Positions 1 to 12,700 of a stretch of DNA of 55,214 bases are shown in pieces (within the stretch, counting starts at the first letter, position 1; the number at the start of each line of letters is the position of its first letter). Under the pieces are notes generated by a model. That model was not told where the DNA came from. It was given only the letters and a program-made list of their open reading frames with translations, and made no database searches. The DNA comes from Opitutales bacterium (GTDB taxonomy: Bacteria; Verrucomicrobiota; Verrucomicrobiia; Opitutales; Oceanipulchritudinaceae), in the NCBI GenBank assembly GCA_020831525.1, contig JAFIGH010000024.1:1-55214 (forward strand), in the 5' to 3' direction. Made by a program: the position numbers and the translations under genes.

Positions 1-19
1 AAAACCATTTATTTTCTCG

Positions 20-100
20 CCAAATACCGACCAAAAAAACAAATAATTTGCTAAAATCCGCTCCGGGGCTGGGTTCGGTTTTCGGCCCCGGCCCCCCCGC
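20..100 (-). terminator. possible terminator hairpin after the PEP-CTERM gene
   Basis: On the minus strand downstream of the PEP-CTERM gene a CCGGGGC/GCCCCGG stem (about 64-92) encloses a 15-base loop and is followed by an AT-rich stretch with short T runs. The loop is long and the T tract is interrupted, so this is only a plausible intrinsic terminator. Nothing else is recognisable in bases 1-131. Confidence 0.35.
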
Positions 101-131
101 GAAAGGGAATCCTTGAGAAAACAGATCCAGT

Positions 132-965
132 TCACCGGCGCATCCGCCGGCGAAGGAGGAAGGCGATGAGTGCTCCGAGCCCGAACAGCGCGGCGTAGGC
201 CGACGGCTCCGGAATGGGCGAATAGGTCACATCAATCGAGCTGACATCGAGAAAGTTCTCCGTATTCCGGTTGTAGTAGCCGAAGGTGACCGTGTTGAAG
301 GTGTAGAAGTCGTTGTTGGGCACACTGTTGTCTGACACTTCAACGAGCGTTGAGCCATCAGTGAAAGCGAGGTCCATTCCTCCCGCAGTGCGGGTCAAAG
401 TAAGCGTATAGGTCTGGAAGGTGTCGGTGATGGCGAGTCCGGGGAGTCCTGACGCGACATCAGTGTGGTCGCCACTGCCGGCACGGCCCAGAAAGCCTTC
501 CGTACCCGCGTCGCGAAGGAGTCCGGAAGCGCCCCCACTTGTGCCGAGAGCGGCGATGTAGCCGAAGTCATCGACGAACACGTTCTGATTGTCGGCGGTG
601 GGAACAGTGCCGTTGTTGTTTCCAATGCCGAACATGATCTCGTTGGGCCGGTTGCCCTGGTCGCCCGTGAGCTTGACCGTGAAAGAAAATGCCAGTTCGT
701 CACCTACGTCACCCAGCGCCGTGCCGGACCAGTTGGAGGCGAGGTAGGTGTGTGAGTTGGACTGCGTTCGACCGAGGGAGAGGACGCCGTCTTCCTGGTT
801 GATGACCACGGCGGCGGGCGAACCGATCGTGAACCAAGCCGGATCCGTCGTGCGGTCATTGTCCGCAAAATCATCGGCAAAGACGATGGTCGCACTCGCC
901 GGAGCGACGGCGACTACCCCGGAGGCAAGGAGAGAGAGCGGAAGGAGGTATATTCTTGGGATCAT
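132..965 (-). CDS. PEP-CTERM sorted extracellular protein with jelly-roll-like domain
   Basis: 277 residues. An N-terminal signal peptide (about residues 1-25, ending PASA) is followed by a beta-rich domain of about 220 residues and a C-terminal PEP-CTERM tripartite signal: the motif IPEPS, a hydrophobic helix and an RRRMRR basic tail. Such tails are recognised by an exosortase, which anchors or releases the protein at the cell surface; no exosortase is visible here. The central domain is a close paralogue of residues about 975-1195 of the beta-helix protein at 9792-13874, with the same DDFADNDRT start and GYYNRNT end. It resembles concanavalin-like or discoidin-like modules, but I cannot name the family. 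The start codon has no clear ribosome binding site. It is transcribed away from the glycosidase-like gene at 1187. Confidence 0.85.
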   Translation of the reverse strand: MIPRIYLLPLSLLASGVVAVAPASATIVFADDFADNDRTTDPAWFTIGSPAAVVINQEDGVLSLGRTQSNSHTYLASNWSGTALGDVGDELAFSFTVKLTGDQGNRPNEIMFGIGNNNGTVPTADNQNVFVDDFGYIAALGTSGGASGLLRDAGTEGFLGRAGSGDHTDVASGLPGLAITDTFQTYTLTLTRTAGGMDLAFTDGSTLVEVSDNSVPNNDFYTFNTVTFGYYNRNTENFLDVSSIDVTYSPIPEPSAYAALFGLGALIAFLLRRRMRR

Positions 966-1186
966 GTTTTATTCGTTCTGATTGGGTTTTCGGATTGAAT
1001 TGCGCACCGTTCCGGTGCGGTCGGAAATAGAGGGAGCCCGAAGATACGCCGGGCCTGCTCAGCGGTCTTCCGCTTTTCCGCAAAAAGCCTTCCGTGATTC
1101 CGCATTGCACTTGCCCGGAAGAGGCGATGGACCCGAGATTTTAAGCGCACATTGATGCCCTTGATGCCCGCAACACGGCCCTTGCC

Positions 1187-3220
1187 ATGCCCCCCGCCAC
1201 CCTTCTCGAACAAGACCAACCCGCCCCCCTGAGGGTCCGCCTTTGGACGGAGGAGGGAGCGGTCGGCCTCCGTGCGGCAATCGCACACAACGGCGGCAAC
1301 GGCTCACCGGAGAATCCCCACCGCTGCCGCCTGCGCCTGGAAAACGCGGCACCGCAGGCATGGTCGGGCATCGTGGAGGTAGCGGTCCGGCGTCCCGAGG
1401 CCGCCGCACGCTTCTTTCTGCCCGGCTTTCTGTATGGGACCAACCGCGCCGGGCACCCGCCCCCGCCCAGCCTCCGCAAACACTTCCCCCGCCTCCGGGC
1501 CGGTCCCGTCGAGCCGCCCTTTGCGCCCGTGTGGCACGCGCACGCAAATGAATTGACCCACCCCGTGGCAGCGGTTTTTGCGGACAAACGCTTCACCGCC
1601 CTTGCCACGGCCCCGTTCGCCGAAGCGGGGCGACCCGGCAACGGGTTCTTTTGCTCGCTCGAAGAGGGCGCGGCGGTCGGTTTCACCCTCGGGCACCGCC
1701 CGTATCCGGGCCTCTACCGAACGCCGCTCGAATTCGAAGCCGAACCGGCGAGGGATACGGAAACTCTTCGTATCGAACCGGCCCATACGCACGAGATCAC
1801 CTTCCGCCTCTACGAATTTGCCGCTGCGTCCGAGACTGCCCTCGGGCGCATCCTTGCGGATGTCTACGCCAGCTACCGCGAACGCCCACGTGCAGGTGCG
1901 GCCCCCGCCCAAGCCGTGGAAATGATCACCCGCGCGGTCGTCGAGGATGCTTACGACGCCGAACACCGCACCTTCGCCCTCATCGGCCTCGACCCGATTC
2001 CCGACGATCCCCAGGCCCCGCGCCAACCGCGTGAATTCGCTATCGACGCACCGGAAAAGGCCACCTACCACCGCCACTACGAGGGCGGGATCGCCTGGAC
2101 AAACGGGCTCGCCATCGCCTTCCCCCTTCTGCAAGCGGCGCACCGATTGAACCGCCCGGAATGGAAAGCGCCCGCGTATGCCGTCATCGACGATATTGTC
2201 GGGCACAGCCTCAACCCGCGCACCGGCCTTCCCTACTCATGCAAAATCAGGGACCGCTGGACAAACGCCGGTTGGTGGAGCCAGTGGATCGCGAGCGAAG
2301 GCCTCGGCCCCGCCCACCCCGCCTATCTTGTCGGCCAAGCCGTTTTCTATCTTCTCAAAGCCTGGTCATGGGAACGGCAAACGACCGGCCGTGCCCCCGA
2401 CGCCTGGCTCGATTTCGCCGAAAGAGTCCTCGCCGCCACCGCGCCGACGCAAAACGCCGCCGGGGCCTTTCCCCGCTTCTGGGATGAGGCCAGCGGCGAG
2501 GGTCACGGTCACGAAGCCTTCGCCGGTTGCTGGATCGCCGCCGCCATGGCCGCCCATGCCAAGACCACTGTCGACGACCGCTGGCACGCCGCCGCCGCCC
2601 GCGCCGAGCGGCACTACTTCGAGACCGCCGTGCAGCGCATGGAGTGCGCCCAGACCCCCCTCGACGTGGCCGATGCCCCCGACGCCGAAGGCATCCTCGC
2701 CTACGTTCGCCTCGCCCGCCTGCTGCACGAGCGCCACCCCGACGCCGCCCTCGCCACGCGCCTCCGCGCCGGGCTCGACTACGCCCTCAGTTTCGTCTTC
2801 TGCCACAATGCCCGGATCAAAGGCCCGCCCCTCGAAGGTCATCCCTGGAACTCCTCCGGCGGGGCCATCACCTCGGTCGGCAACGCCGTCGTGCACTGCA
2901 TGACGAACAGCCTTCTCGACGAACTCGCCTACGCCCACCGCCTCAGCGGCGATCCCTACCTGCTCGCCCGCCTCCGCGACATCCGCGCATTCGGCTTGCA
3001 GACCTTCAGCCGTTTCGAGAACGAATTCTCTTTTGGAAAGCCCGGCTGGTCACCGGAGTATTTTTGCCAGTCGGCCCGTTACGTTCTCGACATCCGCCTG
3101 CGCGGCGGGGTCCGCTCCAACCTCTGGTTTGCTTACCACCCCTGGGCCACCGCCGCCATTCTCGAAGGCCTCTGCGGCGACCTCTGGGAGGAGGGAGCCG
3201 TCGCAACGGGCGGAGACTGA
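1187..3220 (+). CDS. six-hairpin glycosidase-like protein of unknown specificity
   Basis: 677 residues with no obvious signal peptide. The first ~230 residues look beta-rich. The remaining ~430 residues are helical with repeated W/Y/H-rich segments (WTNGLAIAFPLL, RDRWTNAGWWSQWIASEG, AFAGCWIAAAMAAHA, NLWFAYHPWATAAILEG) typical of (alpha/alpha)6 toroid glycosidases or lyases. I cannot assign a CAZy family or catalytic residues. It lies 165 bases upstream of a GH3 beta-glucosidase in the same direction, which suggests a shared role in oligosaccharide breakdown. The chosen ATG is the first in frame and lacks a Shine-Dalgarno sequence; a slightly later start is possible. Confidence 0.7.
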   Translation: MPPATLLEQDQPAPLRVRLWTEEGAVGLRAAIAHNGGNGSPENPHRCRLRLENAAPQAWSGIVEVAVRRPEAAARFFLPGFLYGTNRAGHPPPPSLRKHFPRLRAGPVEPPFAPVWHAHANELTHPVAAVFADKRFTALATAPFAEAGRPGNGFFCSLEEGAAVGFTLGHRPYPGLYRTPLEFEAEPARDTETLRIEPAHTHEITFRLYEFAAASETALGRILADVYASYRERPRAGAAPAQAVEMITRAVVEDAYDAEHRTFALIGLDPIPDDPQAPRQPREFAIDAPEKATYHRHYEGGIAWTNGLAIAFPLLQAAHRLNRPEWKAPAYAVIDDIVGHSLNPRTGLPYSCKIRDRWTNAGWWSQWIASEGLGPAHPAYLVGQAVFYLLKAWSWERQTTGRAPDAWLDFAERVLAATAPTQNAAGAFPRFWDEASGEGHGHEAFAGCWIAAAMAAHAKTTVDDRWHAAAARAERHYFETAVQRMECAQTPLDVADAPDAEGILAYVRLARLLHERHPDAALATRLRAGLDYALSFVFCHNARIKGPPLEGHPWNSSGGAITSVGNAVVHCMTNSLLDELAYAHRLSGDPYLLARLRDIRAFGLQTFSRFENEFSFGKPGWSPEYFCQSARYVLDIRLRGGVRSNLWFAYHPWATAAILEGLCGDLWEEGAVATGGD

Positions 3221-3235
3221 GGGGATCAGGCGGGG

Positions 3236-3297
3236 TCGATTGCGATACCGATTTCGATACCGACTTCGATAGCGATTTGGATTTCGATTTCGAAGGA
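3236..3297. repeat. degenerate 6/12-bp tandem repeat between two glycosidase genes
   Basis: About five degenerate copies of a 12-bp unit near CGATTTCGATAC lie between the stop of the upstream gene and the GH3 start. The repeat would read as alternating Asp-Thr/Ser-Asp-Phe if translated but lies outside both genes as called. It looks like a simple-sequence (slippage) tract. Confidence 0.75.
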
Positions 3298-3385
3298 GAG
3301 GAAAAATGCCATTCCCTCCAGTCTCCCTTGAACTTTGAAATCCGTTCCCCCACCCTCCCGCTCTTCCTCACCATCTCTCCCAACC

Positions 3386-5899
3386 ATGTCTAAATCCCCC
3401 AATCCCAAACAAACCGATGCCGAAGCGCAGCTCGATTCCCTCCTTGCAGCGCTCACCCTGGATGAAAAGATCCGCCTGATCCATGGCGACGGCTGCTTTA
3501 CCGTCGCCGGTGTTCCCCGGCTGGGTATTGAAGATCTGCGCCTCTCGGATGGCCCGCACGGCGTCCGGCAGGAAACCGAATACGACTCCTTTGTGCCCCT
3601 GGGGAACTTTGATGATGCCACGACCTACCTGCCCGTGGGGATGGCCCTCTCGGCCACGTGGAATCTCGACCGGGCGACCGAGTTTGGCGATGTCCTCGGC
3701 GCGGAGGCGCGGGCGCGCGGCAAAGACATCATCCTCGGACCGGGGGTGAACCTCATCCGCACGCCCCTGTGCGGTCGGAATTTTGAATACATGGGCGAAG
3801 ATCCCCTGCAAGTCGGGAGCATGGCCGTGGCCGTGATCCGGGGGATCCAGCGCCACGATGTCGCCGCCGACGTGAAACACTTCGCCTGCAACAATCAGGA
3901 GCTGAACCGCAACGGCGTTGATGTGCTCATCGACGAACGCACCCTGCGCGAGCTTTACCTGCCTGCGTTCGAAGCAGCGATCAAAGAGGGCGGCTGCCTC
4001 ACGGTGATGGGGGCCTACAATCTTCTGAATGGCACGCACTGCTGTCACCACGACCGCTTACTGCAGACCATCCTCAAGGACGAATGGGGATTCGAGGGCC
4101 TCGTCGTGAGCGACTGGGGAGGTGTGCACGATGCCGATGAGGCCGCGCGGCCGGGTCTGGATCTGGAAATGGGCGGTCGCCTCGGGAACCACTACCTGGA
4201 CAAAGCCTTCAAACGCGGACTCGAAAGCGGCACTTATCCCATGGCCTGGCTGGACGACAAGGTTCGCCGGGTGCTGCGCGTGCACCAACGCATCGGGAAA
4301 CTGAATCCGCCGTCGTCGCGGGCCACCGGCGAGCGCCTCACCCCGAAGCACCGCGCCATCGCCAAAGCGATTGCCGATGAGGCCCTCGTGCTCATGAAAA
4401 ACGATTCCGCCACCCTGCCGCTCAAGCGCGCCGATCTGCGCCGCCTCGCGGTCATTGGGGACAACGCCACGCGCGTGCACGCGGGCGGCGGCGGTTCCTC
4501 CGGCGTTCGCGCGGACTATGAAATCACGCCCATGGAGGGTCTGCGCGAGGCGCTTGGACCGGAGGTGGAGATCGTGCACGTGAAGGGGTATCCGGTGGAA
4601 ATCGATGGCGTGGAGGCGATTCCCCTGACCTGCCTCGGCGTGGCCGACCAAGCGGGCATTCGCGGCTGGCTGCGGGAGACCTATGCCAATCGCGGTCGTG
4701 ACGGTGCGCCCCGCGCGACGGCCGTGCTGCCGGAGCTGGCCCAACCCGCGAAAGATCAACCCGCCGGGCTGAACATCGGCGGATGGATGCACCACTACAC
4801 GGCCACCATCACCCCTGAGGTCAGCGGGCGCTACACCCTCGTGGCGCGCGGGGGCGACTATTTCTCCGTCACATTGGCGGGCAGAAAGCTCTTCGATGTG
4901 TGGGACCTGACAGCCGCAACAACCGAAGCCACGCAGGTGAACCTGGAGGCAGGACAGGCCTATACCGTCGAAATCGCCTACCGTCCGAAGGTGAATGCAC
5001 AGGGCTTTTCCTTTGGCTGGATTCCTCCGGGCGGGGAACTCGCCGGCGGCAAAGATCCGTATGCCGAAGCGGAGGCCGCCGCCCGCTCGGCGGATGCGGT
5101 CGTGGTCTTCGGTGGCTGTAGTCACCGCCTCGATACGGAAGGGGTTGACCGCGGCGATATGCAGTTGCCCGGCTGTCAGGATGACCTCATCGAGCGGGTC
5201 GCGGCTGCTAATTCGAAGACAATTGTCGTCCTCTTTGGAGGCAGCGCGGTCGAACTGCCGTGGCTGAATGCAGTTCCCGCGCTGGTCCAGGCATGGTATC
5301 CCGGTCAGGAGGGCGGACGCTCTCTCGCACAGCTGCTCCTCGGCGACCTCAACCCATCCGGCCACCTGCCCATTTCCTGGCCAAAGCGGTTGGAGGATGT
5401 TGCGGCCCACGCCATCGGCGAATACGGACCGGACCGCATCCGCTATAGCGAAGGCCTGAACCTCGGCTACCGTTGGCACGATGCCGATGGCCCGGAACCC
5501 CTCTTTCCCTTTGGCTACGGCCTGAGCTACACCACTTTCACCGCGCGTAGCGCCGGATTGGATACAACGGACCCGGCCAACCTGAGCCTTCGCGCCGTGG
5601 TCGCCAACACCGGAGACCGGGCCGGGGCGGCGCTCCTGCAGGGCTATGTCAGCCTGCCCGCCGGTCTGCTCCCGCACCCTCCGAAATCGTTGGCCGCCTT
5701 CACCAAAATCTTCCTCGAGCCGGGGCAATCGGAAGAAGTGACGATGAAGATCCCCGCCCGCAACCGCAGTTACTACGACCCCGAAGCCGGTGCCTGGATC
5801 GCCCCCGCCGACGAATACCGCATTCACCTTGCATGGAATGCCGCCGAGATCGTGGAAACGCTCACTGCTCACCTGCCCGAAAATCGGCAAGCGCGGTGA
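3386..5899 (+). CDS. GH3 beta-glucosidase with inserted PA14 domain
   Basis: 837 residues from the ATG at 3386 (MSKSPN); the frame is open 17 codons further upstream, but that extension is low-complexity. Family GH3 signatures: RLSDGPHGVRQ near the N terminus, the nucleophile motif VVSDWGG, the second domain beginning DEALVLMKND, a PA14-like insertion (about residues 460-560, GGWMHHYTATI), and a C-terminal fibronectin-like domain preceded by FPFGYGLSYTTF. This matches PA14-containing GH3 enzymes that release terminal glucose from beta-linked oligosaccharides. No signal peptide is visible, so it is probably cytoplasmic or exported by an unrecognised route. Specificity (glucosidase, xylosidase or broader) cannot be read from sequence. 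The pairing with the six-hairpin protein suggests one catabolic unit. Confidence 0.93.
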   Translation: MSKSPNPKQTDAEAQLDSLLAALTLDEKIRLIHGDGCFTVAGVPRLGIEDLRLSDGPHGVRQETEYDSFVPLGNFDDATTYLPVGMALSATWNLDRATEFGDVLGAEARARGKDIILGPGVNLIRTPLCGRNFEYMGEDPLQVGSMAVAVIRGIQRHDVAADVKHFACNNQELNRNGVDVLIDERTLRELYLPAFEAAIKEGGCLTVMGAYNLLNGTHCCHHDRLLQTILKDEWGFEGLVVSDWGGVHDADEAARPGLDLEMGGRLGNHYLDKAFKRGLESGTYPMAWLDDKVRRVLRVHQRIGKLNPPSSRATGERLTPKHRAIAKAIADEALVLMKNDSATLPLKRADLRRLAVIGDNATRVHAGGGGSSGVRADYEITPMEGLREALGPEVEIVHVKGYPVEIDGVEAIPLTCLGVADQAGIRGWLRETYANRGRDGAPRATAVLPELAQPAKDQPAGLNIGGWMHHYTATITPEVSGRYTLVARGGDYFSVTLAGRKLFDVWDLTAATTEATQVNLEAGQAYTVEIAYRPKVNAQGFSFGWIPPGGELAGGKDPYAEAEAAARSADAVVVFGGCSHRLDTEGVDRGDMQLPGCQDDLIERVAAANSKTIVVLFGGSAVELPWLNAVPALVQAWYPGQEGGRSLAQLLLGDLNPSGHLPISWPKRLEDVAAHAIGEYGPDRIRYSEGLNLGYRWHDADGPEPLFPFGYGLSYTTFTARSAGLDTTDPANLSLRAVVANTGDRAGAALLQGYVSLPAGLLPHPPKSLAAFTKIFLEPGQSEEVTMKIPARNRSYYDPEAGAWIAPADEYRIHLAWNAAEIVETLTAHLPENRQAR

Positions 5900-5947
5900 G
5901 CGCCAATTTGAGGTCTGGAAGGGCGGGGGGGCTTTTGCTCCGCAAGC

Positions 5948-6084
5948 GCGAGCAAGCTCGCACGCCACCTCTACGTGACGGCGTAGCGAAGCTTTCAGCA
6001 AAGCTTCGAGGGTGGGTGCTTCGGATTCGGGCACCGATTCCCGGACGACCAACCCACCCCCGTCGAATCTGCCGGGCAGATTCG
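5948..6084. repeat. palindromic elements between convergent GH3 and katG
   Basis: In this convergent intergenic region (5900-6084) there is a GCGAGC-AA-GCTCGC hairpin at 5948-5961, and the same palindrome recurs at 13962-13975 in another convergent gap. A second perfect stem, CGAATCTG/CAGATTCG, lies at 6064-6084, directly after the katG stop. Neither has a T tract. They could be REP-type elements or transcript-end stabilisers. Confidence 0.55.
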
Positions 6085-9678
<3,594 letters not shown>

Positions 9679-9694
9679 GCGGAAGCGCTTTTGC
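9679..9694. promoter_or_regulatory. LacI-like imperfect palindrome upstream of the beta-helix gene
   Basis: GCGGAAGCGCTTTTGC lies immediately after the regulator stop codon. It has a perfect AAGCGCTT core and resembles LacI-family operators, although the neighbouring regulator binds DNA through an AraC domain. It sits about 100 bp before the 9792 start. Confidence 0.3.
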
Positions 9695-9791
9695 GGGAAA
9701 ACGGAAGACAGCCCGGTCGACAGCACGGTAACATGCGTTCATTTCCCCTTTCCCCCACCCCCGTTCCACGACTCCAAACAACCCGCCGAAC

Positions 9792-12700
9792 ATGCGTTTA
9801 TCGCTTCCCGACCGCCGAATCCGCGCTTTCCTCGCCGCCATGGTGACCGCCCCTTCCCTATTCGCTTCCGGTGGAGCGGCCCAGATCTGGGACGACTTTG
9901 CGACCGCACCCCACACCCACCCGAACATTCCCCACAACGCCTACGCTGGCTACCGCGGCGGGGCCGCCCCCATCCCCGACGTCCCCGTGGTGGCCGATCT
10001 CCTCGACTTCGGGGGGAACGGCGACGGCGAGACGGACAACACCGCCGCCTTTCAGCGCGCCATCGAAGCGGCATGGCGCGCGGGCGGCGGTGCCGTCTAC
10101 ATCCCCCCCGGCGTGTATGTCGTGGACAAGATGATCCACCTCAACCAGAGCGGCGTCGTTCTCCGCGGGGCCGGACCGGAGGCGACGACGATCCGCTTTC
10201 CGAACGACCTCGACCACGCCATCGGCACCTTCATCGACGGCAACGGCAACACGCACTGGTTCTGGCAGGGGGGGCTCCTCTGGATGGGACCGGCCGCGCA
10301 ACTCCGCCGCGATTTCCGCCTGAACACTTCTCACGAAGGCGCGAACATGGGCGTCGACACGGGGACCTGGTGGCCCGAAGCCCCGGCCAACCTCGGATTC
10401 ATCGGCAAACGCGTGGCCGAGGTCACGGGCGATCATCCGGAGGGTGCCTTTACCTTGGAAGTGGACGACGCCTCCCACCTGCGCGAGGGTGCCTATTTTC
10501 GCCTCGTCTACAAAAATGCCGCCGCCAGCGGCGACTACGACCTCTACAAAGACATGGTCGGGCACCCGCTCATGCACACCTTCAACTGGGCCGGTGCCGG
10601 GGCCATGAACAGCCGCCACCAATGGGTCTGGCCGGTGCGCATCGCACGTATCGAGGGCAACCTCGTCACCCTCGACCAACCCCTCCGCCTGCGCACCCGA
10701 GCGAAATGGGAAGTGGCCTTCGAAACGATGGGCGAGATCATCAGCGAAAGCGGAGTCGAAGACCTCACGATCGAGCTGACGAGCGCGCCCAACCTCCCCG
10801 ATGCCCACTCGCACGACGTCCGCCACAACGCCCTCTACCTCACCAAGACGGTTAATTGCTGGGTGCGCAACGTCGACATCGTGAACGCGCAAAACGGCAT
10901 CATGACGCGCTCAACAAAACACATCGAGCTGCGCGACGTGCGCATCCTCGGCGACGTGCGCCTGCACCACGGCATCAGCGTCGTGCGCGGTCATGACAAT
11001 CTCATTACGGACTTTGTCATGGAACCCCGCATCTCCCACGGCATCAGCATCGAGGACATGGCTTCGGGCAACGTCTTCCGCCGGGGCAACATGGGCCTCG
11101 GAACGGACTCCGGGGGCGGCTCCTTCGACTCCCACCGCTACATGTCCTTCGATATTCTCCGCACCGACATCCACGTGCTCAACAGCATCGGGCGACCGGG
11201 CGGCAACAACAACACGGGACCCCTCGTCGGGCGGCGTGTCGTCCATTGGAACATCCGCGGCAACACCGGCGACAACAACGGCGAATGGGTCAACCACCCC
11301 GACGCCCACAGCAGCGGGGCCCTCGTCGGCGTGCACGGTCCGCGCTTCAACGGAGCCGCTTGGGGAATGGTCCCCGGCGACAAAGGCAACATCATTGCCG
11401 ACGAAGGCGTCGTGCCGGTGTATCCGGATCTTTACGACAAGCAAATCGAGCTGCGCAAAGCGACCGAGGCCTGGGCCGAAATTGTGAGCCCGCACCTCGA
11501 CCTTGTCGCGCCCGGATCGCTCACGCTCGAAGCCGCCGTCAATCCCGGAGCGGCGGATCTGCAGAGCGTCACTTTTGTCGTCGACGGCTCCCCCCTGCAC
11601 ACCGTCACCGAAGCCCCCTTCACCGCCGCCTGGGAACCGACCAAAGGCGTCTACGAAGTGACCGTGGTCGCGGAGACCTCCGCCGGCACGGTGACCTCCG
11701 CCGCCCGCCAAATCGTCATCGGTCACCGCGACGTGATCGAAGACGGCGATCCCCGCCTTGTCTACACGGGTGCGAAGACCGTCTTCACCAATGCCGACGC
11801 CTCCGGCGGCACCTACACGCAATTCCGCGCCGCCGACAACGCCTACGTCACGCTCAACTTTCGCGGCACACGCTTCATGATCTTCGTGCACAATCTCCAG
11901 CCCACCCAGCAGCGCATGGAAATTTTCCTCAACGACCTGAACAACCCCGTCACCCTCGTGTCCCCCACCCGCCTCACGGAGCCGCGCTATCTCGCCTATG
12001 ACTCCGGTCTCCTCCCCGAGGGCAACCACACCGTGCGCATCCGCCCGCCCTCCCACCAGGTCCTCCTCGATTACATCGTCATTGAAAACACGGGCGAGTT
12101 CGCCGGCGGCGGCCTGCCCGATCTGCCCATCGCGCCCTCCGACCTCATCGTCACCGGAACGACGCACGAGCGCATCGACCTCGCGTGGACGGATAACGCC
12201 ACAAACGAACTCGGTTTCAAAATCGAGCGCTCCGCCACCGGCACCTCCGGCTGGGCCGAAATCGCCACTGTCCCCGCCGGGACCAACGCTTTCAGCGACA
12301 CCGGCCTGCCCCCGTCCTCCACGCACCACTACCGCGTGCGCGCCTACAATGCCGACGGCGACTCACCCTATACCAACACCGTCAGCGCCACCACCCTCGA
12401 AGATACAGGCCCGCCCGAACCCCCGGCCGCGCCCGCCTCGCTCACCGCGACCGCCGTCAACGCCTCGCGCATCCACCTGCAATGGGCCGACCACGCCCAC
12501 AACGAAGACGGCTTCGCCCTCGAACGCGCTCCCCACGCGGACGGGCCCTGGAGCGAGGTCGCCCTCCTTTCGGCCAACACCACCGCACACAACGATACCG
12601 GCCTTTCCGCTGAAACAACCTACCATTACCGCCTCCGTGCCTTCAATGAGGTCGGCTTCTCCGCCTACAGCGGAACCGCCACTGCCACCACCCTCGAAGC

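Noticed and set aside
4058-6052. 664-codon open frame antisense to the GH3 gene
   Set aside because: Shadow of a clear GH3 enzyme, with no start signal or domain of its own.
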